Of a stretch of DNA of 64,000 nucleotides, positions 55,740-64,000 are shown one piece after another. The stretch's first letter is position 1; every line of letters begins with the position of its first letter. The notes below the pieces were generated by a model. That model was not told the DNA's origin. It was given only the letters and a program-made list of their open reading frames with translations, and ran no database searches. A program made the position numbers and the translations under genes. Source of the DNA: Rhodopseudomonas_A palustris_F (GTDB taxonomy: Bacteria; Pseudomonadota; Alphaproteobacteria; Rhizobiales; Xanthobacteraceae); contig NC_007925.1 of the NCBI RefSeq assembly GCF_000013745.1, forward strand, positions 558,001 to 622,000, given 5' to 3'.

Positions 55740-56531
55740 CTACCAGGTGGTGAGGATCGTGCCGTTGAACTTGTTGTCGACGAACTGCTTGACCTCCGGC
55801 GAGCGATAGATCTCGACGAACTTCTTCAGCGTCGGATTGTCCTTGTTCTTGGCGCGCACCGCGAACACCAGGTTCCAGTTGCTGTCGGCGTCTTCCAGAA
55901 GCAGCGCCTTGTTCGGATCGAGCCCGGCGTTCAGCGCGTAGTTCAGATTGACCGCGGAGAAGTCCAGATCGTTCAGCGAGCGCGGCAATTGCGCGGCGTC
56001 GAGTTCGTTGAACTTCAGGTGCTTGGGGTTCTCGGCGATGTCGGCGACGGTCGCCTTGATGCCGGCGCCCGGCTTCAGCTTGATCAGCCCGGCCTTTTCG
56101 AACAGCTGCAGCGCGCGGGCGCCGTTCGACGGATCGTTCGGGATCGCCGTGGAGGCGCCGTCCCTGATCTCCTCGATCCTCTTCACCTTGTTGGAGTACA
56201 GCCCGATCGGCACGATGATGCTCTTGGCGATCGGCACGATGTCGTAGCCGCGCTGCGCCACCTGGTTGTCGAGATAGGGCTGGTGCTGGAAATTGTTGAT
56301 GTCGAGGTCGTCCTGCGCCAGCGCGGCGTTCGGCACGGTGTAGTCGGTGAACTCGATGATCTTGAGCTGAATGCCCTGCTTGCCGGCCAGTTCGCCCGCA
56401 TAGCGCAGGATGTCGGCGTAGGGCCCGGCGGTGACGCCGATCCGGATCACTTGCGGATCGGCGGCGTGGACGGTGCCGGCCGCGGCCAACATCAGTCCGG
56501 CGGCGATCGCCGCGATGCGGGTTAGTTTCAT
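55740..56531 (-). CDS. MetQ/NlpA-family substrate-binding protein (copy 1)
   Basis: The 263-residue protein has an export signal (MKLTRIAAIAAGLMLAAAGT..VHAA) without a lipobox cysteine, so it should be free in the periplasm. The body is NlpA: IRIGVTAGPYADILRYAGEL, INNFQHQPYLDNQV, IPNDPSNGARALQLFEKAGL and ELDAAQLPRSL. This family binds methionine for the MetNI importer. GAGGAG precedes the ATG. It is divergent from metN-metI-metQ, which carries its own second copy, so the two may have different ligand preferences. Confidence 0.9.
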   Translation of the reverse strand: MKLTRIAAIAAGLMLAAAGTVHAADPQVIRIGVTAGPYADILRYAGELAGKQGIQLKIIEFTDYTVPNAALAQDDLDINNFQHQPYLDNQVAQRGYDIVPIAKSIIVPIGLYSNKVKRIEEIRDGASTAIPNDPSNGARALQLFEKAGLIKLKPGAGIKATVADIAENPKHLKFNELDAAQLPRSLNDLDFSAVNLNYALNAGLDPNKALLLEDADSNWNLVFAVRAKNKDNPTLKKFVEIYRSPEVKQFVDNKFNGTILTTW

Positions 56532-56927
56532 GGAAAACTCCTCGTCCTCAGCTTCGGTTTGCTGGCGGCGAAGCTAGCGGAGGCGGGTTCCCAGTCAATT
56601 TTGTATTTCTTCGCGGCTGGAGAGGAAAATTCCTCCATGACGGTCATTTTCGTCATTATTCATCCGACGTCTGCCGCTTCGGACCGCTTGATGAGATGGA
56701 AATTCTCGAAAACCGCCGCGCGCGGGCTCGGCCGAGCGCCGGCTGCGGCGAGCCGGCGGAGATGGTTTATGGCGCCCGGCACCGCATCCAGAGAAGGAAT
56801 TGCCTGCGCGGCGCGATCCTGCGATCATCGCCTTGCTTTGTGGTTGTGGTGCATTGCGGCCACGCCGGTTTGTGGATAATCCGGGACGATCAGCCCACGC
56901 AAACGCCACGCAGCGAGACTCCTGCCG
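56532..56927. other. Divergent promoter region between metQ copy 1 and metN
   Basis: A 396-base stretch without a convincing gene. Near the metQ side lies GAGGA-AAAT-TCCTC (56622-56635) followed by ATGACG...CGTCAT (56637-56656), two close inverted repeats in a locally AT-rich patch. They may be operator sites. I do not recognise a SAM riboswitch on either strand. Confidence 0.45.
56622..56656. promoter_or_regulatory. Candidate operators in the met divergent region
   Basis: Two adjacent inverted repeats, GAGGA/TCCTC and ATGACG/CGTCAT, sit about 90 bases from the metQ copy 1 start and 270 bases before metN. The assignment to any regulator is open. Confidence 0.35.
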
Positions 56928-58034
56928 ATGAATGCACCATGGCCCCAACCGATCGGAGCGCCCGTGGAGTTGCCAGCTTCGACCGCGCCCTCCGGCATTT
57001 CGATCGAAAATGTCGCCAAGACCTATCCGGCGCGCAAAGGCAGCGCCGAAGTCGTCGCGCTCGACAACATCAATCTGAATGTGCCGGAAGGCAGCATCGT
57101 CGGCGTGATCGGCCGCAGCGGCGCCGGCAAATCGTCGCTGATCCGGCTGATCAACGGGCTCGAACAGCCGACCAAGGGCCGGGTGATCGTCAACGGCACC
57201 GAGATCACCTCGCTCGACGAGCCGGCGCTGCGCCAGGCGCGGCGCTCGATCGGGATGATCTTCCAGCATTTCAATCTTCTGTCGTCGCGCACCGCGTTCG
57301 ACAACATCGCGCTGCCGCTGGAGATCGCCGGCGTCGCCAAGCGCGAGATCGCCAAGACGGTGCTGCCGCTGCTCGACATGGTCGGCCTCGCCGACAAGCG
57401 CGACCGCTACCCGGCGGAATTGTCCGGCGGCCAGAAGCAGCGCGTCGGCATCGCGCGGGCGCTGGCGACGAGTCCCAAAGTGCTGTTGTCGGATGAGGCG
57501 ACTTCGGCGCTCGATCCGGAAACCACCGACCAGATCCTCGAGCTGCTGAAGCGGATTAACGCCGACTTGCGGCTGACCATCCTGTTCATCACCCACGAGA
57601 TGGCGGTGGTGAAAGCGCTCGCCGATCGCGTCGCGGTTTTGGAGCGCGGCCACATCGTCGAGGAAGGCACCACCTACAACGTGTTCGCCTCGCCGCAGCA
57701 CGAAGTGACCAAGCGCTTCGTCTCCTCTGTCACCGGCAGCCAGGCGCCGGACTGGTTGCTAGCGCGGCTGAAGGCCGAGCGCGGGCCGCAGGACGAAGCC
57801 GTGCTGCGCATCTCGTTCCGCGGCAGCGACGCCGGCCAGCCGCTGTTGTCGCAGATCGCCCGCTCGTTCGGCATCGACATCAATATTCTCAACGGCCAGG
57901 TCGAGATGATCGCCGGCCATCCGTTCGGCACGCTGATCGTGTCGATCCCGGCCGAGCCGGAGCTGGTCGGCCAAGTGTCCAACCAATTGAAGGCCGCCGG
58001 CAGCGCGGTGGAGCATCTCGGTTATGTCGCCTGA
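56928..58034 (+). CDS. metN: Methionine-type ABC importer ATP-binding protein MetN
   Basis: The 368-residue protein has Walker [11 protein letters not shown]-loop FQHFNLL, signature LSGGQKQR, Walker [13 protein letters not shown] and switch His in [10 protein letters not shown]. The C-terminal NIL domain (about residues 285-366, [20 protein letters not shown]) is the regulatory ligand-binding domain typical of MetN. An extra ~25 residues precede the ABC core. It powers import through MetI; the two genes overlap by 11 bases. Confidence 0.94.
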
Positions 58035-58689
58035 ACTCATCGAAATGATCGCCTGGTCGACGCTCGACACCCTGATGATGGTCGGGCTGTCGGGACTGTT
58101 CGGCACCGTGCTCGGCCTGCCGCTCGGCATCTTTCTCGCCACCAGCCGCGCCAACGAACTGTTTCCGGCGCCGGTCGCCAACCGCATCGTCGGATTGATC
58201 GTCAACGCCACCCGCTCGACGCCGTTCATCATCCTGGTGGTGGCGATCGTGCCGCTGACGCGCTTGATCGCCGGCACCTCGATCGGCACCGCGGCGGCCA
58301 CCGTGCCTTTGACCATCGCGGCGATCCCGTTCATCGCCCGCGTCATCGAGGCTGCGATCCGCGAAGTCGACCAGGGGCTGATCGAGGCGGCGCGGGCGTT
58401 CGGCGCGAGCCCGCTGCAGATCGTCCGCAAGGTGCTGCTGCCGGAAGCGATGCCGGCGGTTACGCTGGCCTTGACGCTGACCATCGTCAGCCTGCTCGGC
58501 TATTCGGCGATGGTCGGCGCGGTCGGCGGCGGCGGCCTCGGCGATCTTGGCATTCGTTACGGCTACCAGCGCTTCATGCCCGAGGTGATGCTCACCGTGG
58601 TGCTGGTGCTGATCGCGCTGGTGCAGGGCGTGCAGACACTCGGCGACACGGTGGCGCGCCGGCTCGACAAGCGTTCGCGGCAATCCTGA
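58024..58689 (+). CDS. metI: Methionine-type ABC importer permease MetI
   Basis: The 221-residue membrane protein has about five helices and the permease EAA-like loop [20 protein letters not shown] near residues 120-140, plus [20 protein letters not shown], a MetI hallmark. It forms the channel of MetNIQ in the inner membrane. Its ATG lies inside the metN end, so translation is coupled. The third gene, a metQ, follows 27 bases later. Confidence 0.94.
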
Positions 58690-58716
58690 GCCGCATCTGA
58701 CAGGAGATAGGTTGTT

Positions 58717-59493
58717 ATGCGTTTACTGACTGCGTCGCTGGTCGCGATCGCCGCCCTGATCGGGTCGGCGCAGGCCGAAACCATTCGCGTCGGCGTCACC
58801 GCCGGGCCGCACGCCGAGATCATCGACGTGGTGCGCAAGGTCGCCGCCGAGCGCGGCCTCGACATCAAGGTGGTCGAATTCACCGACTATGTGGTGCCGA
58901 ACCAGGCGCTGGCGCAGAAGGATCTCGAGGCCAATTCGTTTCAGCACGAGCCTTACCTGAAGAACCAGATCTCCAAGACTAACTGGAAGATCGTCAAGGT
59001 CGGCAACACCATCATCTCACCGCAGGGGGTCTATTCGACCAAATACAAGACGCTGGCCGATCTGCCGACCGGAGCCAAGGTCGCGATCGCCAACGATCCG
59101 TCGAACGGCGCCCGCGGCTTGTTGATTCTCGCCCAGAACGGCCTGATCAAGCTGAAGGACCCCAGCAACACCGCGGCCTCGGTGGCGGACATTGCGGAAA
59201 ATCCGAAAAAGCTGCGCTTCGTCGAGCTCGACGCCGCGCAATTGCCGCGCTCGCTGCCCGACGTCGACCTGGTGTCGATCAACAACAACTACGCGGTGCA
59301 GGCCGGCCTCAACCCGGTCACCGATCCGATCGCGCACGAGACCCCCGGCGGTCCCTGGGTCAACATCCTCGCGGTGCGCGAGGAAGACAAGGACAAGCCC
59401 TGGGTCAAGCAGCTGATCGAGGCCTATCACTCCGCGCCGGTGCGGCAGTTCATCGAAACCCGGTTCAAGGGCACCTATCTGGCGGCGTGGTAG
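58717..59493 (+). CDS. metQ: MetQ/NlpA-family substrate-binding protein (copy 2)
   Basis: The 258-residue protein has a short export signal (MRLLTASLVAIAALIGSAQA) with no lipobox cysteine. NlpA motifs follow the same order as in copy 1: IRVGVTAGPHAEIIDVVRKV, ANSFQHEPYLKNQI, IANDPSNGARGLLILAQNGL and ELDAAQLPRSL. It is the third gene of metN-metI-metQ and should deliver methionine or a related compound to MetI. GGAGATAG precedes the ATG. Confidence 0.92.
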   Translation: MRLLTASLVAIAALIGSAQAETIRVGVTAGPHAEIIDVVRKVAAERGLDIKVVEFTDYVVPNQALAQKDLEANSFQHEPYLKNQISKTNWKIVKVGNTIISPQGVYSTKYKTLADLPTGAKVAIANDPSNGARGLLILAQNGLIKLKDPSNTAASVADIAENPKKLRFVELDAAQLPRSLPDVDLVSINNNYAVQAGLNPVTDPIAHETPGGPWVNILAVREEDKDKPWVKQLIEAYHSAPVRQFIETRFKGTYLAAW

Positions 59494-59594
59494 CAGGCGG
59501 CAGCGCTGCCAGTGGCGCTCGCGATGACCTTGTTGCCGCGGTGAGCGAAGATTAGAGCATTCGGTTAGATTGATGCGGTTCAAGAGTTCCAGGC

Positions 59595-59708
59595 CGTCAT
59601 TCCGGGGCACGAGCAGCTTCGCTGCGAGTGAGCCCGGAATCCATAACCACCGCAGGGCGTATGGATTCCGGACTTGCTCTTTGTTCGAATTCGCAATCCG
59701 GAATGACG
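59595..59708. repeat. Palindromic intergenic repeat after metQ
   Basis: Perfect 11-base ends, CGTCATTCCGG and CCGGAATGACG, bound a 114-base unit with inner CCCGGAATCCAT and ATGGATTCCGG. It lies between the convergent metQ and ATP-grasp genes. It looks like a non-coding REP-type element. Confidence 0.75.
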
Positions 59709-59748
59709 CCGTTTTTGGTTGGATGTTTCAATCCTAACCGAAAAGTCT

Positions 59749-60699
59749 TTAGCGGGTCAGGCGCTGCACGATCTTGTCCAGCGCCTGCGTATAGACCCGC
59801 TGCGCGAGGTCGGGATGCCGCTTGCTGAGCGATTCGATCATCACGCCGGAATTGATCTCGAGAATTCGCGGAGTTTGCTTGCTCCAGACGACGTCGATGG
59901 CCCCGAAGGCCAGTCCGATCGCTTGTGCGGCCCGGCCGGCGATATCGACGCTGGCTCTCCAATGCGGGCCGTCGTGCAGCAGCTCAGGCTCCGCGCCGAG
60001 ATCCAGATTGTGCCGCCAGTTGAGGAAGAATGTCTCCCCTTCCGGCAGCACGGCGTCCAGCAATGTGCGATTCGGAGGAAGGTTGGACAGCGTCGTTGCC
60101 AGCAGCTGGGCCGGCACTCTGTCGAGCACGAGTTCGAAGGCCGACCGCACGCCGTCGCCGATCACCGAGGGGCGTTGCTTCTCGTAGACGACGAGGGGGT
60201 GTTGATCGAGCAGGATGACGCGAATCTCGCGGTCGATATCCAGATAGGGCGCCACCGCCAGATTCTGATTGACGGCGAAGATCGCCGTCGCCGCCTGCTC
60301 CAGCTCGAGTTCGGTGGCTACCTTGAAAACCAGATTGCCGCAGGTACCCTCGTTCGGCTTCAGCACCAGCCCCTCGGGGTGCTCGCCCTGCATCTGCAGC
60401 ATCCGCGTCCAGTGTCCGCCGAGCGGCACGTACTTGAACTGGTTGTGATTCATGAACAGCGCGTGCGGCACACAGTCGATTCCGCAGGATGCAAGAATCT
60501 CGGCCGTCGCGGACTTGTCGTTGGCGATGCGATGGACGACGGAGCTGTTGAGGCCGACGTCGTATCCATAGATGTAGTGCTTGATCACGCCCTTGCTCAT
60601 CACCATGAGCCAGCCGTCCAATCCGAATTCCACGTCGAAGCCATTTTGCTTGCAGTATGTTTCGACGACTCTCGCGATCGCCCGGTTGGCGTATTGCAT
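59749..60699 (-). CDS. Orphan ATP-grasp domain protein
   Basis: The 316-residue protein from the ATG at 60699 has ATP-grasp features: ATP-binding LVLKPNEGTCGNLVFKV near residues 145-161, AVNQNLAVAPYLDIDREIRV, and the metal-binding ending RILEINSGVMIE. These enzymes join a carboxylate to an amine, using ATP (RimK, cyanophycin synthetase, peptide-ligating and graspetide enzymes). The product cannot be told from sequence. No partner gene is adjacent, and no clear precursor peptide is seen in the 550-base gap upstream. The frame is open to 60798, but that part is Arg/Pro-rich and unlikely to be translated. Confidence 0.8.
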   Translation of the reverse strand: MQYANRAIARVVETYCKQNGFDVEFGLDGWLMVMSKGVIKHYIYGYDVGLNSSVVHRIANDKSATAEILASCGIDCVPHALFMNHNQFKYVPLGGHWTRMLQMQGEHPEGLVLKPNEGTCGNLVFKVATELELEQAATAIFAVNQNLAVAPYLDIDREIRVILLDQHPLVVYEKQRPSVIGDGVRSAFELVLDRVPAQLLATTLSNLPPNRTLLDAVLPEGETFFLNWRHNLDLGAEPELLHDGPHWRASVDIAGRAAQAIGLAFGAIDVVWSKQTPRILEINSGVMIESLSKRHPDLAQRVYTQALDKIVQRLTR

Positions 60700-61249
60700 G
60701 ACATGTCTCTCAACGGATCGGTTGGCAGTGGCGGGGGATCGATCGGCCGGCTCCGGATCAACCGCCTGGCGGCGCGCAACATGGGCTTTGGGCGGCATGG
60801 GACGCTCGGACGTTTGGCGGTCTCGGCTCGACAGAAGGGGCGGGTGTGCATCGGACCGAGGTTCTCAAACAGTCCGGCGGCTGGTCGCACTATATCCGAA
60901 ATTTTCCTGACGGGCGCCAGAGAGCAACCCGAGCAAAGCTGCCGAATCGGCAAAATCGCGGCGCGACGGACCGACTGGGATTCCCGCCGCGCCGGCGGCG
61001 ACCGAGCCGCCGGCTGAGCACGTATCCAAGAAGTCGTCGCGGCGGTTGCGTGAGCCGCGCAGACGTCGTCCGGTTGTTGCGCTGACGCCGTTGACGCGAT
61101 GCTGAGTACCCGCGACCGGCGAATTGCTGTATGGCTGTCGCCGCGCCGGCCGACGGCCGCCACGCTTTGAATCGATTCAACGGATCGGCCTCGTAGTACT
61201 GCGAGGACGTGCCGCAATTTTGCGGCGAATGCGCCGCTAAGGATTCTGC
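60700..61249. other. 550-base divergent gap
   Basis: It lies between the ATP-grasp gene (minus) and the GltB-like gene (plus). No small gene with a good ribosome site and coding bias is seen. A perfect 14-base palindrome is at 61167-61180, and a short hairpin CCTCG-TAGTACTG-CGAGG at 61189-61206. Confidence 0.5.
61167..61180. promoter_or_regulatory. Perfect palindrome TTGAATCGATTCAA before the GltB-like gene
   Basis: The 14 bases TTGAATCGATTCAA are identical to their own reverse complement, in the style of LacI-family operators (centre CG, 7+7). It lies about 70 bases before the GltB-like start. No LacI-type regulator is in the window. Confidence 0.45.
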
Positions 61250-62875
61250 ATGGACACGTTGCTGTTGCCGTTCTCGCCGCGGTTCATTGCGCTGACGATC
61301 TGCACCGTCGCCACGCTGGTGTTGTTCGGCGTTGGAATCTTCGACCCGAAGGCGTTCGATCTGGTGCTGCTGCCGTTGTTGCTGTTCGGCGCGCTGACGC
61401 TGCTCGGCCTGCGCGACCTGATCCAACGCAGCCACGCGGTGCTGCGGAACTATCCGATCTCCGCGCATCTGCGGTTCCTGCTCGAAGAAATCCGCCCGGA
61501 AATGCGGCAGTATTTCTTCGAGAGCGAAAAGGACGGCATGCCGTTCAGCCGCGACACCCGCGCGGTGATCTACCAGCGCGCCAAGATGGTGCTCGACAAG
61601 CGTCCGTTCGGCACTCAGGAGGACGTCTATCGCGAAGGCTATGAGTGGATGCACCATTCGGTGGCGCCGCGGCCCAATGCCGAACAGCAGTTCCGGCTCT
61701 CGATCGGCGGCCCGGACTGCGCGCGGCCGTATTCGGCCTCGGTGTTCAACATTTCGGCGATGAGTTTCGGCGCGCTCAGTCCCAACGCGATCCGGGCGCT
61801 GAACGGCGGCGCCAAGAAGGGCGGCTTCGCCCACGACACCGGCGAAGGCGGCGTCAGCCCGTATCACCGCGAGAACGGCGGCGATCTGATTTGGCAGATC
61901 GGCTCCGGCTATTTCGGCTGCCGCAACCCCGACGGCTCGTTCAATGCGGACGAATTCGCCAAGGTGGCCTGCGAAGACCAGATCAAGATGATCGAGCTCA
62001 AGGTCAGCCAGGGCGCCAAGCCCGGCCATGGCGGCGTGTTGCCGGCGGCGAAAGTCTCCGAGGAAATTTCCAAGATCAGGGGCGTCGGCATGGGCGAGGA
62101 TTGCATCTCGCCGGCGTTTCACAAGGCGTTCTCGACGCCGCTGGAGCTGATGGCGTTTCTCGACGAGATGCGGCAATTGTCCGGCGGCAAGCCGACCGGC
62201 TTCAAGCTGTGCATCGGCCACCCTTGGGAGTTTCTGGCGATCTGCAAGGCGATGCTGCAATCCGGCATTTATCCGGACTTCATCGTGGTCGACGGCACCG
62301 AGGGCGGCACCGGCGCCGCACCCTTGGAATTCATGGATCATCTCGGCATGCCGATGCGCGAGGGCGTCAACTTCGTGCACAACGCGCTGATCGGCATCGA
62401 CGCTCGCGACCGCATCAAGATCGGCGCCGCCGGCAAGATCGCCACCGCCTTCGACATGGCCCGCGCCATGGCGATCGGCGCCGACTGGTGCAACTCCGCG
62501 CGAGGCTTCATGTTCGCTCTCGGCTGCATCCAGTCGCTGAGCTGCCATACCGACCGCTGTCCGACCGGCGTCACCACTCAGGATCCGAGCCGCAACCGGG
62601 CGCTGGTGGTGCCGCACAAGATCGAGCGGGTGTATAATTATCACGAGGCCATGCTGCTGGCCTTGGCCGAACTGATCGCCGCCGCCGGGCTCGATCACCC
62701 GCAGGAGTTGCGGCCGATCCATTTTTCGCAGCGCACCTCGACCACCGAGGTCCGCTCCTTTGCGCGGCTTTATCCGCAGCTTCGCCCGGGTGAATTGATC
62801 GCCGGCACCAGCGACCTCCGCTTCCGCGATGCCTGGGACTTGGCGCGCGCGGATTCATTTGCCGCGGCGCTGTAG
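61250..62875 (+). CDS. FMN-binding glutamate-synthase-related protein (GltB-like)
   Basis: The 541-residue protein has two N-terminal membrane helices (about residues 8-30 and 38-55), then a glutamate-synthase FMN-binding domain: SAMSFGALSPNAIRALNGGA, HDTGEGGVSPYHRENGGDL, QGAKPGHGGVLPAAKVSEEI, VVDGTEGGTGAAPLEF, and CIQSLSCHTDRCPTGVTTQD with the iron-sulfur cysteines. It lacks the glutaminase domain of true GltB, so it is one of the membrane-attached FMN relatives whose reaction is unproven. Confidence 0.88.
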   Translation: MDTLLLPFSPRFIALTICTVATLVLFGVGIFDPKAFDLVLLPLLLFGALTLLGLRDLIQRSHAVLRNYPISAHLRFLLEEIRPEMRQYFFESEKDGMPFSRDTRAVIYQRAKMVLDKRPFGTQEDVYREGYEWMHHSVAPRPNAEQQFRLSIGGPDCARPYSASVFNISAMSFGALSPNAIRALNGGAKKGGFAHDTGEGGVSPYHRENGGDLIWQIGSGYFGCRNPDGSFNADEFAKVACEDQIKMIELKVSQGAKPGHGGVLPAAKVSEEISKIRGVGMGEDCISPAFHKAFSTPLELMAFLDEMRQLSGGKPTGFKLCIGHPWEFLAICKAMLQSGIYPDFIVVDGTEGGTGAAPLEFMDHLGMPMREGVNFVHNALIGIDARDRIKIGAAGKIATAFDMARAMAIGADWCNSARGFMFALGCIQSLSCHTDRCPTGVTTQDPSRNRALVVPHKIERVYNYHEAMLLALAELIAAAGLDHPQELRPIHFSQRTSTTEVRSFARLYPQLRPGELIAGTSDLRFRDAWDLARADSFAAAL

Positions 62876-62929
62876 CGCGCCCGACGACCCATCCGGACGG
62901 ATTTGGTCGGACGGGTCGGCACGACGCGG

Positions 62930-63199
62930 TTAGTAGTCGCAGCTCCGGACCCGGCCGATATAATTGCCGAACGCGTCATACTGGCGCACCCAGCCGCAGC
63001 GGCGATAACCGTAATCGCTGTAGTAATAGCCGGAGTTGTTGGCGATCGCGCTGCCGACCACGGCGGCGCCGAGCAGTCCGGCGCCGACCGCGAAGGCGGG
63101 GCCGGGACCCTTGGCCTCGGCTTGGGTCGATGAAGTGATAGCGCCGGCGGTGACGACGGCTGCAAGTGCGATGGCTGCAGATCTTGTTTTGAACGACAT
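62930..63199 (-). CDS. Small secreted protein, 89 aa
   Basis: From the ATG at 63199 the protein begins MSFKTRSAAIALAAVVTAGA, an export signal with a likely cleavage near QAEA. A Gly/Ala-rich hydrophobic stretch (FAVGAGLLGAAVVGSAI) and a Tyr-rich end (GYYYSDYGYRRCGWVRQYDA) with two Cys follow. It resembles small secreted proteins common in Bradyrhizobium and relatives; no function is known. The frame stays open upstream to 63307, but only this start gives a signal peptide. Confidence 0.75.
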   Translation of the reverse strand: MSFKTRSAAIALAAVVTAGAITSSTQAEAKGPGPAFAVGAGLLGAAVVGSAIANNSGYYYSDYGYRRCGWVRQYDAFGNYIGRVRSCDY

Positions 63200-63303
63200 C
63201 TGGATTCTCCGTCCTGTGCAAGGCGGCCTGATTGGTCCGCATGCCGATTCGTCGGAGTCGTTCGCAAAACGGTTCGACAATTCAGGATAGAATCTGCGTG
63301 GCG

Positions 63304-64000
63304 TCACGCCTGCGGCGTCTGACCAAAAGTGGTCAGGTCGAAACGATCGACGTCCTCGAGCAATTCGCAGAACGCTCGCGCGCCGTGCGCGATCAGCTGC
63401 CGGCCGGCCTCGGCGGAGGCCTTGGTGGCGTCACCGATCGCGCCGCTGCGATTGAGGTCCTCGGCCTGCCAGGCCAAAGGAGCCGGCCGCTGCGTCGACA
63501 GCCTTTGAAACCGCCGCGCGATCTCGAGGCTGGCCGGATGAAAGTCCGCGATCTTGTCGCTGCGCACCTGTTGCGGATCGTGCGCCAGCATGATCGAGGT
63601 TTCGACCGCGCCGCCATGGATGCCGTGGCGCAGCTCCTCGTCATCGAACAATCCCGCGGGGCCCCCGAACCGCGACCACGACGTGGTCACCGCGAGCATG
63701 CCGTGATCGGCGCGCAGCTGCTGCGCCACCAGGTTCATCGCCGCGCTGTTGCCGCCGTGGCTGGTGACGATCACCAGCTTGCGCAGCCCGGCGCGGGCCA
63801 CGCTGGCGCCGATCGCCGTCCAGGTTGCGATCGCCAGCTCGGCCGGCAGCGTCAGGGTGCCGGGGAAGCCGATATGCTCGGTGGATATCCCGATCGGCTG
63901 CAGCGGCAGAAAGCTCGCCGGAACGGCGGCCGGCAGCAGCGCGCGGACTCGCGAGAGGTAAGCCTCGGCGATGAAAACATCGGTGCCGAGCGGCAGATGC
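63304..64000 (-). CDS. Creatininase family protein (5' end outside the window)
   Basis: The frame runs from the stop at 63304 to the window edge without interruption, giving at least 232 residues. It has creatininase-family signatures: HLPLGTDVFIAEAY at the visible N terminus, then LVIVTSHGGNSAAMN, and the later HGGAVETSIMLAH, which supply metal ligands. Relatives include creatinine amidohydrolase, MftE (mycofactocin) and FAPy deformylase, so the substrate is open. The first residues are missing. Confidence 0.87.
   Translation of the reverse strand, partial: HLPLGTDVFIAEAYLSRVRALLPAAVPASFLPLQPIGISTEHIGFPGTLTLPAELAIATWTAIGASVARAGLRKLVIVTSHGGNSAAMNLVAQQLRADHGMLAVTTSWSRFGGPAGLFDDEELRHGIHGGAVETSIMLAHDPQQVRSDKIADFHPASLEIARRFQRLSTQRPAPLAWQAEDLNRSGAIGDATKASAEAGRQLIAHGARAFCELLEDVDRFDLTTFGQTPQA

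Noticed and set aside
56532..56927. SAM riboswitch for the met genes
   Set aside because: I could not find the conserved SAM-II or S-box pairing pattern on either strand; only short inverted repeats are present.
60846..61085. A 79-codon plus-strand frame in the divergent gap before the GltB-like gene
   Set aside because: It is Arg-rich, with no ribosome site, and reads like random GC-rich sequence.

Overview
The window is GC-rich chromosomal DNA of an alphaproteobacterium. The gene content and order point to the Nitrobacteraceae (Bradyrhizobiaceae), most likely a Rhodopseudomonas: a Suv3-like helicase / S4 protein / fdxA / carD block, cobS and cobT, an accA-padR-xerD run, many short GC-rich palindromic intergenic repeats, and a BchO-type hydrolase. 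The assignment comes from protein recognition, not from a search. No rRNA, CRISPR array, intact prophage or intact IS is visible. One tRNA, tRNA-Arg(CCU), is present.

Layout. 1-8.4 kb: end of an unidentified gene, a DMT transporter, then minus-strand DUF1178, nitrilase, grxC (chained by ATGA overlaps) and comF; a small hypothetical gene and a methyltransferase on plus; then mutT-like, argJ and a parvulin isomerase on minus. 8.7-12 kb: secA and a repeat-filled gap. 12-17 kb, minus: a lipoprotein L,D-transpeptidase, accA, a His-rich PadR regulator resembling NfeR/YqjI with two operator-like sites, xerD and a 48-aa membrane protein. 17-20 kb, plus: aroK-aroB and a CorC/HlyC protein. 20-26 kb: bolA, a J-domain protein, DedA, and cobS / DUF29 / cobT. 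26-31 kb: a Tat-exported phytase-esterase, a large membrane hybrid histidine kinase, rpmB. 31-38 kb: a DUF3108 protein, Suv3-like helicase, S4 protein, fdxA, carD. 38-46 kb: NIPSNAP, M48 protease, an SNase-like protein, a crotonase, an SDR, GlsB and YidB family proteins, a TadG-like VWA protein.

46-51 kb is the accessory-looking part: tRNA-Arg, a 38-aa ORF with a strong ribosome site, a tetraheme membrane cytochrome c translationally coupled to a BchO-like hydrolase, an AT-richer two-gene mini-operon closed by a clear terminator, an 8-bp tandem repeat, and a frameshifted IS1595-family transposase relic. 51-64 kb: a second hybrid histidine kinase, a phenylacetate-CoA-ligase-like enzyme, a methionine-type ABC importer (metQ divergent from metN-metI-metQ), an orphan ATP-grasp enzyme, a GltB-like FMN protein, a small secreted protein, and a creatininase-family protein cut by the window end.

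Most genes are core housekeeping. The parts most likely to be new are the 50.4-50.8 kb mini-operon, the cytochrome/BchO pair, the DUF29 gene lodged between cobS and cobT with a start that mimics cobT, the histone-H1-like extension of CarD, and the NfeR-like regulator with its paired sites.
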